From Rotaria socialis (taxonomy: Eukaryota; Rotifera; Eurotatoria; Philodinida; Philodinidae), in contig CAJNYU010002043.1 of assembly GCA_905331475.1 (NCBI GenBank), positions 1 through 64,000 on the forward strand: a stretch of 64,000 bases of DNA, in the 5' to 3' direction. This document shows positions 13,446 through 29,902 of this stretch, piece by piece. Position 1 is the first letter of the stretch; every line of letters starts with the position of its first letter. Under the pieces are notes generated by a model. That model was given only the letters and a program-made list of their open reading frames with translations. It did no database searches and was not told the origin of the DNA. Both the position numbers and the translations under genes were made by a program.

Positions 13446-14622
13446 AGAGAAAGCTCTTCTGAATACATAGAAAAATTACGAAAACAAAAATGTAAAAAAT
13501 CTTTGCTTGTTTTGACTAGAGGTGAGTTTGATTGCAAACCTTTTTTCTTGAAATTAGTTATTAATCGTTAAAAAAATGAGAAGAAATAAGGAAATCAACG
13601 ATCAATAGTTTGACTACGAAAAGTACAACTCGAAAGCATTTATATTTATTGTATAGTCTGTAAACATATCCGATAATCAGCGGCGTAACCAAGATTTTTA
13701 GATCAATGGCTGTCCGCTTTTTTTCTGGCAAAAAAGCGATGGGCAAAATTTCTTTGGTCCAACAAAATAATGATAACGGAAGAACCACTAAAAACTTAAA
13801 CGAGGTTTTTTTAATCAGCTATGAGTCAAATTCAGATCCTGTATACCTGAGCCAGATCAGATATGTCCATCGCAGTTGAGAATCTATGCCTATGCCGTTA
13901 CTGCGTCGCACGTCTGGAAGAGAAGTAGCTTCCCTGCTGCTGTGGCGAGGGTTTTCAAAAACTCTTTCGAGATTCCAATTACCATCAGCGGAATAAATAT
14001 GTATTGTTAGCATGAATCAATGAGTTCAGCTAGTCCAAGAGTTTTACACTGATCGAAATCTGAGGCTTGTGAAAATCCAGCAATTTTTGAAAAAATCACA
14101 TGCCACACCACCCCGCCATCATGGTTATCTCGGGTTCAGATATGTTTTAGTCTATTTTTAATTTCTCTGTTAGCAACAGTTATATTTCAATATTTCAAAT
14201 TCAAACACCAAAATCAAGACGACTAGAATGAATTTGTGTATATAGATTTTGTACGGTCTTGATTCATCACAACTTGAATAAAGAAACAGAATCTGCACGA
14301 TTTAGACAGATAAAAAAAATACAGTTACCATCTAACTTAAAAATACATGAATAATTTTGAAGAAGTAAAATTACAATAGGCAAGTCTCCAAACGAAATGG
14401 GTAAATGTCCATTGTTTTAATTTCTACCCACTTTTAAATAAGCTGTTCTCCATTTGAAAATGAACTATTTAGTAATCTCCTATAATTCTGAAAATGTAGC
14501 AAAATACTATAATATATATTCAAAATATGTTTATTCTTTCTCATATTATATGATAATTCTTATATTTAGATCAAATGAATATATATATATATATATATAT
14601 AGTTATCCAGGAGAATCATACA
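13446..14622. other. Spacer, no gene recognised
   Basis: AT-rich sequence between the BiP promoter and the repeat island. Short open frames at 13561-13788 and 13819-14013 (minus) have no motifs. A TA run occupies about 14578-14601. No RNA gene was seen. Confidence 0.4.
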
Positions 14623-15482
14623 CTAGTCGATGATCTTGATTTCGATCTGTCCAGATTATTGTTTTTCTTGAATATACCAGACAAGATTCTTTGTAATCAT
14701 AATATTCAGGCAAGATTCTTGCCTGTTATTCAAGAAAAACACAATCTTGTCTGATTTATCAGATAAATAAGAATTAGGCAAGAATGGTAAGATATTCAAG
14801 ATTTTTTGAAATTCAGACAAGTATCTTGTTTCTTTCCTCTCGCAAAGAATCTTGCCTGAAGTTCAAGATGAGATGAATCTAGTCTAATTCATTAAAAAAA
14901 TATGAATCTGGAATGAATTACAAGACATTTCAAGTTTCTTGAAATTCAGACAAGAATCTTTTTTCTTTTCCTTTCAACGATTCTTATCATATCTTAAAGA
15001 AAAATACCACGTGATGTTTTGTGTATATATACTTATAAATAAACAGAAGTTTGAACATTATATCTTTTTTTCCAGATGGCGCGGACGAACTATATAACAG
15101 ATGTCTTTTTTAAATAGACAGTTTGGTTCAATTGTTTTTCGTTTATTTATTTTTTATTTTTCTTAATTTTTTTGTACGCGATATGAACGTATTGTATATT
15201 TCCTTGCACATTCTATATACTTTTTTGTATTGTTTTAATTCGAACTTAAAATATAATAGGACCGAAAGGAGGCAACCGTGTGGATACCTAAATGAAATTC
15301 ATTTGTATTACAAGGATTTTGTCAAAATGGTAAGAATTGTAAAAAAAACAAGAATCTTGCCAGAAAGACAAGATCTGTTTTTTCAGGCAAGAATCTTGTA
15401 GAGAAAAAATGACAAAAGAATCTTGCCTGATATTCAAGAAAAACAAGAATCTGGACAGATCGAAGTCAAGATTGTCAGCTAG
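14623..15482. mobile_element. Non-autonomous terminal-inverted-repeat element (MITE-like), 860 bp
   Basis: The left end (14623-14692) and right end (15415-15482) are imperfect reverse complements over about 68 bp. Both share CTAG at the tip, ATCTTGA(T/C)TTCGATCTGTCCAGATT and GTTTTTCTTGAATAT. The subterminal parts are packed with further variants of AAGAATCTTGCCTGA in both orientations, including a perfect palindrome CAGGCAAG-ATT-CTTGCCTG at 14707-14725. The interior is AT-rich and has no transposase; the 92-codon frame at 15123-15401 runs into the right repeats and is not credible as a gene. A clear target-site duplication was not found, so the superfamily is unassigned. Confidence 0.75.
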
Positions 15483-15621
15483 CATACCGACATTCGGATC
15501 CCTAGTGTTGTGATCTAATTATATCTTACTGTCGGGTTCGACGGAATTCATCTCAGAGCTCCAAATCACGTCTGTTATTGGTTCCAGAGACAAAGTAGTG
15601 TACAAATAATAAAATACTAAA

Positions 15622-15710
15622 TTTTCCATCGAATCAGTTAGTAGTTCCTTAACCCGGAATCCTATCAAATTTCGTTGGCTCGTTGAATTTCGTAAGATCC
15701 GATCGCATTC
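15622..15710 (+). repeat. Dispersed repeat copy A (GGAATCC-rich)
   Basis: An 89 bp stretch that aligns without large gaps to 18172-18260 in the same orientation. It shares the order TCC-TCG-ATC-GTTAGTAG-TCCT, ACCCGGAATCC-ATCAA, TTCGTTGGCT-GT and GAT-CGAT-GCATTC, with roughly three-quarters of positions identical by eye. It lies immediately left of the transposase relic. It may be a subterminal part of that element or an older independent repeat. Confidence 0.6.
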
Positions 15711-15739
15711 TATATTAGATTCATTCATTTAGATCAGTT

Positions 15740-16960
15740 GTTCTGAAAAACAAGAAATTTGTTTTAATCAAATTAATAAAATTCCAAAATTTATTTCTAC
15801 TGAGCGAGCATTTTTTAATCCTCAAACAAATTCAATAGAACAAAAAAGCTTATATAAATGCTAGTGATGGTTTAAGTCATTATAATGTATTACTAAAATA
15901 TCCAAGTGAAAATTTAATATTATCATTATTATTTGTTCGTAAAATAGCTCTTCCTATTGGCATTTTATTGAAGCAATTGAAAACTTTTTCGGTAGTGAAG
16001 TTTTATTAAACACATCGACTTAATTGTTTTTTAACATGCGCATACGATTTCGATCAAATTGAATGAAGAAAAGAAAAAGTATCACACAGTAAAATATATG
16101 TGTATTTGCTGTATCCAGCTTCTGAAGCATATTTTTTGTTAGATAATTCAAACAATTTCTTAATTCAAGCTAAAATAATTCGTCGTAGTTTAATTGGAGA
16201 TAATATGTTCGATTACGACAAAGAAAAATCCAGCACAACTGATCATGCGATTCCAGAATTAGATAAACCAGCACCACATATGCAACTAAATGAATGTTTT
16301 AATACAAAATCAAAATCATCATCTGAGTCATTTATTGCTACAATTAATTCAAAATTCTTGTCGGTTGGTTCTATACTGATGAATTAGTAACTGAGGATAA
16401 TGATTTAAAACCATATAGATATTTGCAAGATTTTGAAAATTTAAAAATTGATATATTAAACTATTCTCATAATGTAAATTAATAATCAATTTTCAATTGG
16501 TGTTATGGATGATGAAAATCAACTGGAGCTTAATGCTTGATTCAACTGGTAAATTTATCGTCATTCACATTGAAGTTGTCTACACACTTGATGGAAAGAA
16601 ATGCTACATTTTTTCATAAAGAAGCATTTAATTTATATATATACTAGTTAATTCAAAAGTATTTCGTGAATTCATTCATCAAGCAACTATATTGCCGATT
16701 CAGGGTCTTCATTAATCAGAAATTTGATGAAGCTATTTGTTGAACGTGCAGATATGCTGAAAATGATCAGTCTGTTTTTAACTATAGTCTTAGTCATTAT
16801 ATAAGTACTGTAGAAAGAACTTTCGGGTATTTGAAAAATAGTTTGAGATCAATTCGTATAAGAAGATGAAATACAATATTGAAAATATTAAGACAAACAT
16901 AAAAGCTGCATGTATATTACATAACATGACGGGAACATGAAGCCCTAGTGACTATTTTTA
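15740..16960 (+). pseudogene. Decayed PIF/Harbinger-like transposase region
   Basis: Several frame-broken coding fragments lie on one strand. The clearest, at 16754-16939, reads YSLSHYISTVERTFGYLKN then SLRSIRIRR and, after a one-base frameshift, IKAACILHNM. This is the C-terminal DDE_Tnp_4 (HARBI1-type) pattern of an ER-FG-LK block followed by ACC-LHN. Upstream, 16100-16387 is an open frame (YPASEAYFLLDNSNNF onward) that continues after another frameshift to about 16491. A further fragment near 15880-15975 is also coding-like. Multiple stops and shifts show it cannot encode a working transposase. Upstream fragments are assigned to the same element by position only. No terminal inverted repeat was confirmed. 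Confidence 0.6.
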
Positions 16961-17570
16961 CAAAATACTACTTAAATTCATATTATGTGTACTTATTTTT
17001 TTTTCAAATGGAGCAGCGATACGTAACTTGAAACTGTACAGATATTTTTTAATTTTAAGCACTATATTCGAATGAAATTTGAAATGCATCTGTTTTAACT
17101 ATTTGAATGCTAATAATTTTAGTTAACATATACAATATATTATCATTATTATTATACATATAGTTTTTTTTATATTTTTCTATTAAAAATATATTAATTA
17201 AAGTAATAAACGTATTTTAACATTATGTTTTTAAAATTTATTTTTTTCTGATATCACTTAAATGCAGTGGTTAACGATTAATTTCATCTTGAATATCATA
17301 GTATTAAAGAAAATTCTTTACCGAAAAGTTTTGTACTAAACAAAGATTTCATTTTTTCTTATCTAGTTCACTAGTGATTATATCTCTTCTGCTTAGAGAT
17401 AAGAAGAAAAGCTTGCCTTTGCTTAAATGTGTTGTATCTATATGTGCATATGGCCCTATCTAACTCAGATTGGACAGAACAATCAGTAAACGACCTTAAC
17501 CGTTACTTATGTTAGTCGTACTTTTAGATTTCTGTCAAACAACTAGAAGACACTTTTTTCAAGTATAACA

Positions 17571-17662
17571 CTGTTTTTTCTTTATTTCCGTAGAGAACAC
17601 ACCAAAACATTCTGTTTTTTCTTTATTTCCGTAGAGAACACACCAAAACATTCTGTTTTTTC
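17571..17662. repeat. 41 bp tandem duplication
   Basis: A 41 bp unit beginning CTGTTTTTTCTTTATTTCCG occurs at 17571-17611 and is repeated exactly at 17612-17652. A partial third start (CTGTTTTTTC) follows at 17653-17662. Perfect identity implies a recent slippage or replication event inside the repeat island. Confidence 0.9.
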
Positions 17663-17939
17663 ACGAAATCAACTTCAATAAACAATATGAATATCTGCTT
17701 GGAATAAGATTTTTGCCCGATTTGAAATGTAATTTTAAGAGTTTTCCTTAATTTTCATTGATTTTAAAATTTTTTTCCTATCGATTCGTTAGACACAAAA
17801 TCATACAAAAAATTCCAAAATGTGCAATTTTATTTAGATATTCATTGGAACCTGTTCTAAGCTCTTAGATCTTTGCTTTTTCATGAGCTCGAAAGTGACA
17901 TTTAATTGGCACCCTTCCAGGAGAATGATTGCGATAGTA

Positions 17940-18290
17940 GAATCGGTAGGATTCCATCGGATTCGTGACGGAATCTGATCGGATATAGTATGGATTTCAT
18001 TAAATCGACGAAATCCTATTGTGATCCTGGTTTGGGGCCTACAATCGGAGCTCTAGTGTTGAAATCCGATAGGTTCCATTGCCAGAATTTAACGGAATCC
18101 AACATAAGCATTCGACCCATGTATTCTGTTGGTATCATATGCTTATTCATTGATGATTAAGAAAATGTTTTTTTTCCGTCGGATCCGTTAGTAGGTCCTA
18201 GACCCGGAATCCGATCAACTTTTGTCGGCTTGTCGGATTCCATGAGATTCGATAGGATTCACTGTCGAATACATTCACCTGGGCTGACAT
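17940..18290. repeat. Cluster of GGAATCCGATC-like repeats including copy B
   Basis: This stretch holds many variants of GGATTCCATCGGATTC / GGAATCCGATC on both strands. Copy B (18172-18260) matches copy A at 15622-15710 in direct orientation. The segment 18040-18075 (GGAGCTCT followed by GAAATCCGATAGG) also resembles, inverted, the sequence at about 15535-15570. The two clusters bracket the transposase relic, consistent with complex subterminal repeats of one decayed element (inference). Confidence 0.5.
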
Positions 18291-18589
18291 TATCGGTTTC
18301 TTTCATACTTTTTCGACATAAATTTATGTATTTTTTAATTTTTTTAGATTTTTCAATCTCAGAGAATCTATTAAAAATTCTTGTTTAGTTGTCACTCTTA
18401 TGTATATTCTGTTTATGTTTTCTATATAAATTACATGATCATGAACAATAGGCGCACATATGAATAAAAAACTGTTTCCTTTTTTTGGTACTGCTCTTGG
18501 CTTCTTGTTATTTTATTGAAACCACTTCCTTGAAACCGAAACAAAAAGAGCTTGAATACTTCAGGATCATATCTATAAACTTCTGCAGT

Positions 18590-18720
18590 ATAAAGCAATG
18601 GTACATTTACAACCGTGTTAAAACGTACAAACACGATGGCGTTACATGTCGTGTTTTCATCGTAAAAGATCGTTATATTACACCGTGTGACCATCGTTTA
18701 CCGCCGTAAACAACGCCTTA
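18590..18720. repeat. CCGT/CGTAAA-rich segment, left
   Basis: A locally less AT-rich segment built of CGTTA, CCGTGT, CGTAAA and CCGCCGTAAAC variants. It resembles in composition the core of the nearby large inverted repeat (19355-19497) and probably belongs to the same repeat family. The 74-87 codon open frames across it on both strands are by-products of the repeats. Confidence 0.45.
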
Positions 18721-18769
18721 ACTCCATTCATTTTGATGAACCTTGGCAAAAGTCTCGTGGGTAAAGGGT

Positions 18770-19631
18770 AAGTCTCGATAATGCCGCTTTTCGGTGCAAA
18801 ATATTTTCAAGAAATAACTATATGACAGAGCTACCAGGTCCATATGTGCTACAAATATCACAGGGTCATTTTGTTTGAAACTGCTTCCGAGTTTCCCACC
18901 CCTGCATTTCCTAGGGGGATTCAGAAAAAAGTTTTTTTAAATTTAGTTAATTAAGCTTATTACAAATAGCAAGTCATCCATGTTGATTACATATATTAAC
19001 ATCGTAATTCTTTAGAATGTTGCTGGCTGGAATTTCGAGTTTAACATATACTCTGATTTTAGGGTCGAAACCTGGTTTTCGGGCACCCTATCGCGTGGTA
19101 TAACCAGTAAAAAATCTGAAACAATACCTGGTATATGTAATTTGTAGAGCTTCATGTTTTTTCTTCAACGAAAAATTAACCTGTTGTATCCTGGGATCAG
19201 CCAAAAAAGAAACTTCATCAAAATGCCGTTTCTATTGTTTAGCTATTTGCCAATTCGAGTTTTACTTTCATTTTAAAAACTTAGAAGTTGATACACACTA
19301 TTGAAATAACTTCTTGATGAAGTTTCTTTTTTGACTGATCCCTGAGTACCCAGGTCGAACATACGCGGTCGTATACGACGGTAAATCGCCGTATTTGGCC
19401 GTATTACATGGCTCCGTATTACGATCGTAAATCTCCGTGCCGTATACGGCGAAATACGGCGCTTTACGGTCGTTTTTGATCGTTTTTTCACCGTATTNGG
19501 GTGGGAAACTCGGAAGCAGTTTCAAACAAAATGACCCTGTGATATTTGTAGCACATATGGACCTGGTAGCTCTGTCATATAGTTATTTCTTGAAAATATT
19601 TTGCACCGAAAAGTGGCCTTATCGAAACTTG
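18770..19631. mobile_element. Large inverted repeat / foldback element with CCGTA-rich core
   Basis: Arms of about 133 bp at 18770-18902 and 19499-19631 are reverse complements with only a couple of mismatches (for example GATAATGCCGC versus GATAAGGCCAC). A second, inner pair at about 19191-19222 and 19311-19344 (CAGCCAAAAAAGAAACTTC) is also inverted. The core at 19355-19497 is a run of CGTATACGACGG, CCGTATTTGGCCGTATT and CGTATACGGCGAAATACGG motifs, many self-complementary. An undetermined base (N) sits at 19498, at the arm/core junction. No protein is encoded. The layout fits a foldback or MITE-type element; the superfamily is unknown. Confidence 0.75.
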
Positions 19632-22600
19632 TCCTTTCATCATTCAAGGAAAGTTTCTTAACTTTTCTTGTCGTTTCAAATTAAGATGATCATGGTTTTA
19701 CTTAAACATTAAATGAATAACATGCGAGTCAAAATGAGGATGAACTCTTTGCAAACAAAAATTCATTCTCGATTTATCGAAATTTATTGTACAATACAAA
19801 ATCAACTGAATAAAAAGTTCTTTTAATTTTTTCGATTTCGTGCGTTTAGCTCTTCAGACATAAGATATGACTAAATTTAGCTTATATTTTATTATCATGC
19901 ATGATTAATTAGATTAGATAATATCATATTAAACAAGTAATGTTCTATACAACTGAAATATCATATATGTTGTAATTTTAGAAAGCTTGCAAGAATAGGT
20001 CATAAAAACAATCAATGCATCTGCTGAAACATTAAATACTTCCATATGAATATATCATTTTCTTTTCTTTCTTTTTATCATGTATGCCAATCAAAGAATC
20101 CCTAGTATGTATATTCTTATCATTGCCAATGTGCCGTTCTCTTATGATATAAATTTAAATATTCTTGCTAAATATACATTTCTAGGTATATACTTAGACG
20201 GAAAAAATTATAATGGCACCAATTTGAAAAGCTATTAAAGTCATATTTTATAATAGATGTGAAATTTCTATTCATTGCGACTAGAGAGTTCAAAGTGAAA
20301 CAAAAAAGAAATCGAAATGTCCTTGTGACCTATATTACCACTTTATGACAACATATTAAAATATTTTTCTTCTGAACCGTTCTTTTTCTGGTTGAATATT
20401 TTTTTTGTGAAATAATTTCATGTCGTCATTAAATTGTCAGCATCACACCTACGAGTATAATGCTGCTAAACATATTTTTTAGCAAGCAAACACTACGACG
20501 ACACAACGGGAACATTCGCGTATTGGAGACAGAACGACAAAAAAGCTCATTTCTATTGAAAGTCTCATAATGATTATAATTCATTTCTCTAATGGATAAC
20601 GCATCTATTGATATATTCCATGTATTACAACTATTCAATTCAGAACATTGTGTCAATCAAACGGACGAGGGAGGAACTTAGAAAGATCTCGAAACAGGTA
20701 CTTTTGTTATGAATGAATTTTAATAAAGTGACGATTTTTTCTCTTAAATCTAATTAGGGTATTTGTAATTGCTTATGATTTTTTCAAAATTACTGGTCGT
20801 AAGCCGGAATAACAGGCACACGGTACCAAATAAGAAAAGTTGATGTATCTAAAAAATAACCAAAAACTAAAAATGAATGTCAAACTCAATGATAGAAATG
20901 CCAGATGATGATTATTTATTTAATATTCATCACTAATTATTTATGATTAGGGACAAACAGTATAATTTAGATTCGTTTTAAGCCTCTTGTGTCATCGTAA
21001 CTTAGTTTTGCATTTTTTATTGTACATCTGTCTCGCCAGTATCATCTATGCTGATAGCTGAATCTTGTTGACATATTTTCTCTTTTTAATATAGAATAAC
21101 AAGAAGAGAGTTGTATAGACCATACAACATGAAATACTTGTCATATTTTGCACGAACTACCACATACAATCATGAGTCAAAAAAACGCTTAAAAAATGAT
21201 TCGAATTCTTTTACTTTGAATCGGTTAATACTGATGCTAGTTTAATGTTTTATACTTATGTTTTTATCTACGGTCTTTCAACTGTTTACTAACACAATAA
21301 AATTTTACCATCAGACCTAGCTACAACTGTCATTCTGAAAAATTAATATTATTAGTTCAATATCAATAGATGATATATAAACTTACATTAAGAGATTTGC
21401 AAGCTACAAAGAGCAAACAATTTTCTATAAGTACGGAAATTAAAATTAGATTAAACCAGTTTTAGTGAATGCTTAAATCTTCTTGGACGATGATTATATT
21501 GCTTTATTTTCATATTAAATTTATTATAGCTCCCGAATAGAACCTAAATACGTCGTATTTTCTTGGATGTCAATATTTGTTCTCTCATCGATGTTGTTAT
21601 TGTATAAGTACGAAAGCCTTGTTCCCCTGACATATCTTATATAAAACACGACCTTTTCTGTTTCTAACAAAAAAAAATCTAATTGAAAATATATAGAATT
21701 TTTGTTTCTTTTTTTGATAGTTTCCTATAGGAACGTTTGCACAAACAATAACTTGCGTATATTAAATTTCATTTGAATTACAAGTGCTTATAAGCATAAC
21801 TTTCCTGTTGAATAAATCTTTGATAATTGTTAAGTTATGGTCATAATGAGCTGCCATTGATATTTTTCCATAGCTATATACAGAGTCATATCTTGTAGCT
21901 ATTCATTTAGAAAATTCATTATGCAGCACAATTAAAATGTTAAAGCACAACTGCAAGATACGCGTAGATTGTTTATTTATAATGCAAGTATTCAATTATG
22001 AACTGTTTACTACAATCGTAAACAATGAAATCCATCAACTGTTGATTGAAATGCTCAAATAGTAAATGTGATCACACTGAAATTACAATTATATTCTTCG
22101 CTGTATAATCGGCTTCAATTCTATCATCCTGATTATGATGATAGGCTCGAAAATCGTTTACTTTTGCTTTATAAGTCGTAAAAACAGTAGCATAATTTTA
22201 CTGATTATTTCAACAGACACGATGTCTACAATGCAATCATGATCTAAAACCTGTTAGTTAATTTTAGTGAAAAAAATGAATGCATTTAATCAGTTCATAT
22301 CTGAATATTATTTCGATCGTAAAAAACAAGGAACGAATTCAATTGTAATCAATGATAATGTCGAATAGAGAAAAGCAAAATGTTTTGCGTCTATGTTTTT
22401 TTCCATAAAATAAAATGGTGGCACGCCGTAGTGCACCACTAGACTCATTCATAAGAGCATACACTCATTGAAGTAGTTGTAAGAGGCGGTACTCAAGCAT
22501 TATGGTCCTTTTAACAGAAAGATTTGAACTTGCTATTGTGAAAAAATTATTTCTTAATAGACAAACGATGCATTTATCTTCTTTGAATAAGTTTAGAAAA

Positions 22601-22900
22601 GATTCGATCCGTGTTTCTTTTCTTAATTCATTTCAGTCATAGTTGAAGAAAAAACAAAAAAAAAAGAATATTTATTCCGATATTAAAATCATTTTGTTCA
22701 CTCAGGCTGAGTGCCATTGAAAAAACATACATCGAAAAAATAAGGAAAAGAAAAAAAGAGAAATACAATATTCAAATTGACAAAATAAAAATAAAACAGA
22801 TCACCTAGAAGCATAAATCTAATCATCACTGTTTAGGTGTGTCGTTTTTTTCGGAGTATACATATACAAAATCAATAGAAAGAAAACGATTAGAATCGAA
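19632..22900. other. Spacer, no gene recognised
   Basis: About 3.3 kb of AT-rich sequence. Open frames in either strand are under 80 codons and show no motif or splice partner that I could support. It may hold 3' flanking sequence of Mef2 at its right end and more decayed repeat material at its left. Confidence 0.4.
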
Positions 22901-23030
22901 GAACAACATCATCATTATTGTGGCACATCGAACAAAAACAAAAAAAAATAGATAACTTCGAAAGAAGAAAAAACAAAACAACAGCCAAACACACAATTAC
23001 ATACACCGGTATTCACACATGTAGATACAC

Positions 23031-23031
<1 letters not shown>

Positions 23032-23068
<37 letters not shown>

Positions 23069-23165
23069 AAAAGAACAGTGAGAAGGACAACATATGCATC
23101 TATATATATATATTTACGTATATATATGCATACATATAAATATACATATAATATATTTATAGATA
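23032..23165. repeat. (GA)n microsatellite and adjacent TA-rich tract
   Basis: GA dinucleotide run from about 23032 to 23064, followed by GAAAGAAAAAG and then a TATA/CATA-rich tract to about 23165. It lies in the 3' flank or 3' UTR of Mef2. Translated frames here are repeat artefacts. Confidence 0.85.
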
Positions 23166-23443
23166 TAATCATTCATAATTTGGCCATTGGGTAGAATGAT
23201 GAGTAAGAGAAGAAGAAATTGAATTTTTGTCGGCGAATGACAAACGAAAGAAACTAAATAGATGAGCATCAAAGAGCGTCATACGCCCACCGAATTATTG
23301 GCAGAAGTTCATGTAGTTTTTGTTTGTGATTTAAAATAGACTCTTATTTATGTTAATTAATTTTTTATGGTTGAGCAAACTTGTCAAAGATGACAAGCTA
23401 AAAAGATGATTGAATTCTAATATATAGTTTTTTTTCTCTTCTT

Positions 23444-28123
<4,680 letters not shown>

Positions 28124-29902
28124 CCTGAAAGAACGGAAATACGTCTATTCTTGTTATTTTAGTCTCAATAGATGACGATAATGATATGAGTAAAATAGTA
28201 TTGACAAGTCAATGATGTAGGTTGTTTGTTTGTCTAACTAGCACACGATGATGACGAGCTTGTGTACGTGTATTTCTATGTATCTACGATTGTCCTGAGA
28301 TTTCCTTCTTTTTGCGCTTTCAAACGAAGAGACAAGGACGCAGTCGTGGCAGCAAAAAGTAGACCGAGTTGGTCGCGACTTTTTTTTGATATATATATAT
28401 ATATATATTTTTTTTTTTCGAAAAAAGAAAAACGAGAAACGTTTGTTGCTGATGCTAAAACGACGCCGGCGACTGTTATTGTTGCTTTCGTTCTTTTAAT
28501 GCATTACTATGATGCCCAGATTCTTTCTCGTTTCAACCCCTCCTATTCTCGTTCTCCATTGACTCGGTTTCCTTTTCTTTTCTTTCTTTATTCTCTCTTT
28601 TTCTTTTCCTCTCCTTGCTTTCTTTCTTTCTTTCTCTAACTCTCTCCTTGAGTAATGTCTAATTTGCGTGTATCGTGCATCTAACATTGGTTTGGGGTGA
28701 TGGTAGACAGCAAGATGTATTGGGACAAGCTGCTACATATTTAGTCTGACATGTCTTCCATCTTCTCTTAGTGGAACGTAGTCACATGGTGTCTTCTTTT
28801 CTTCTCTTCTTCTTTTTGACTCGTCTCTACAACAAGTACTTTAACGTCATTCTAAGATTATCCACAGAGCAAAGAAGAACACGAAATAAAGCAGCAACAA
28901 AAAAAGAGAATAGAAAAGAAAGAAGAAAAACGTATAGAATGCATCATCATCATCACCCTCAACTTATAGCTAAGACTTCTGCGTTTCATAAATCTGGCAC
29001 GCGTACACGCATGCGCTTGAGTAAAAGACAAGGATAGCACTCATTTTTGTGCTATTCATTTCTTTTTTAAATAGTGATGATGAAACCTACTTTCACTTGT
29101 GTATACAAATAACTTTCCTTAATGAGCCGAGTAAATGTAAAGAACATTATACTCTCAGAGTAGAACAGGTAGAAGCGGCAGAAAAATAGACATGTTTGAC
29201 CTTGATGACACTGTGATAAAAGATTATTTAAAAGGGAAACATGAAGGGTTGATGCTTGAAGATAGATATAAAAGAAAAAAGGAAATGAGAAGAAACCGAA
29301 TATATGGTATGGAATGGTATTTGTCTATGCTTTCTACGATCAAGAAAACAAGTGACAGAGCCTGGATAATAATTCGTGCAGGGGTTCGAAGCAGAACGTT
29401 CATATGTAAAACATCGATTATATTAAGATATATTATTAATTCATTGAAGTATAAATGTGTGGGCGGTGAACATCACATAGATGAGGGGAAAACTGAACCA
29501 ACTTCATCATGTGCATAACGTACCATAAATTTATAAGTGTATGAGATCCTATTTTCAAAAAAAGTTTTTTTTTTCTGCATTAAAATTCAATGATGTGAAA
29601 CCTTGCATGCTATTATTAACATAGAATTTATTTACGTACTATAAAAAAAAAGTTTTTTGTTTCGAAAAAAATCAGAGAAGAAAGTAAATTGAAAAAAGGA
29701 AAAAAAACATTGACGATAAGAGTAGAGATTCTCGTTGAAGAACTTATCAATTAAAATATAAAAAAAGAATGAAACAGAAAATGATATTCAGTAGGAATAT
29801 AGAATACAATTTACGATCTATTGCTACGATTCAAGGTGAGAATTATTAAGAATGAAAAGATTCAGAATATTGTGACTAGATCGCATAATACATAGATCTT
29901 GT
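28124..29902. other. Spacer between Mef2 and GPD2
   Basis: The left part is a probable Mef2 promoter or first exon region, with a TA run (about 28390-28409) and a long pyrimidine-rich tract (about 28545-28650, TTTCTTTTCTTTC type). TTTATT at 29627-29632 is a possible GPD2 polyadenylation signal on the minus strand. Open frames of 125 codons (28262-28639) and 108 codons (29192-29518) lack domains and are dominated by simple sequence, so they are not called. Confidence 0.4.

Noticed and set aside
15123-15401. 92-codon plus-strand frame inside the TIR element
   Set aside because: Phe/Leu-rich AT translation that runs into the terminal repeat; no transposase motif.
18431-18709. Overlapping 74-87 codon frames on both strands
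   Set aside because: They cover the CGTAAA-rich repeat segment and have no domain; best explained by repeat structure.
22915-23172. Frames with RERERERERER or SLSLSLSL stretches
   Set aside because: Pure translation of the GA microsatellite.
28262-28639. 125-codon plus-strand frame upstream of Mef2
   Set aside because: Crosses a TA run and a pyrimidine-rich tract; composition follows simple sequence, and there is no family resemblance.
29192-29518. 108-codon plus-strand frame downstream of GPD2
   Set aside because: Begins with a plausible ATG but has no domain, no splice signals and no start or promoter context; kept out for lack of support.
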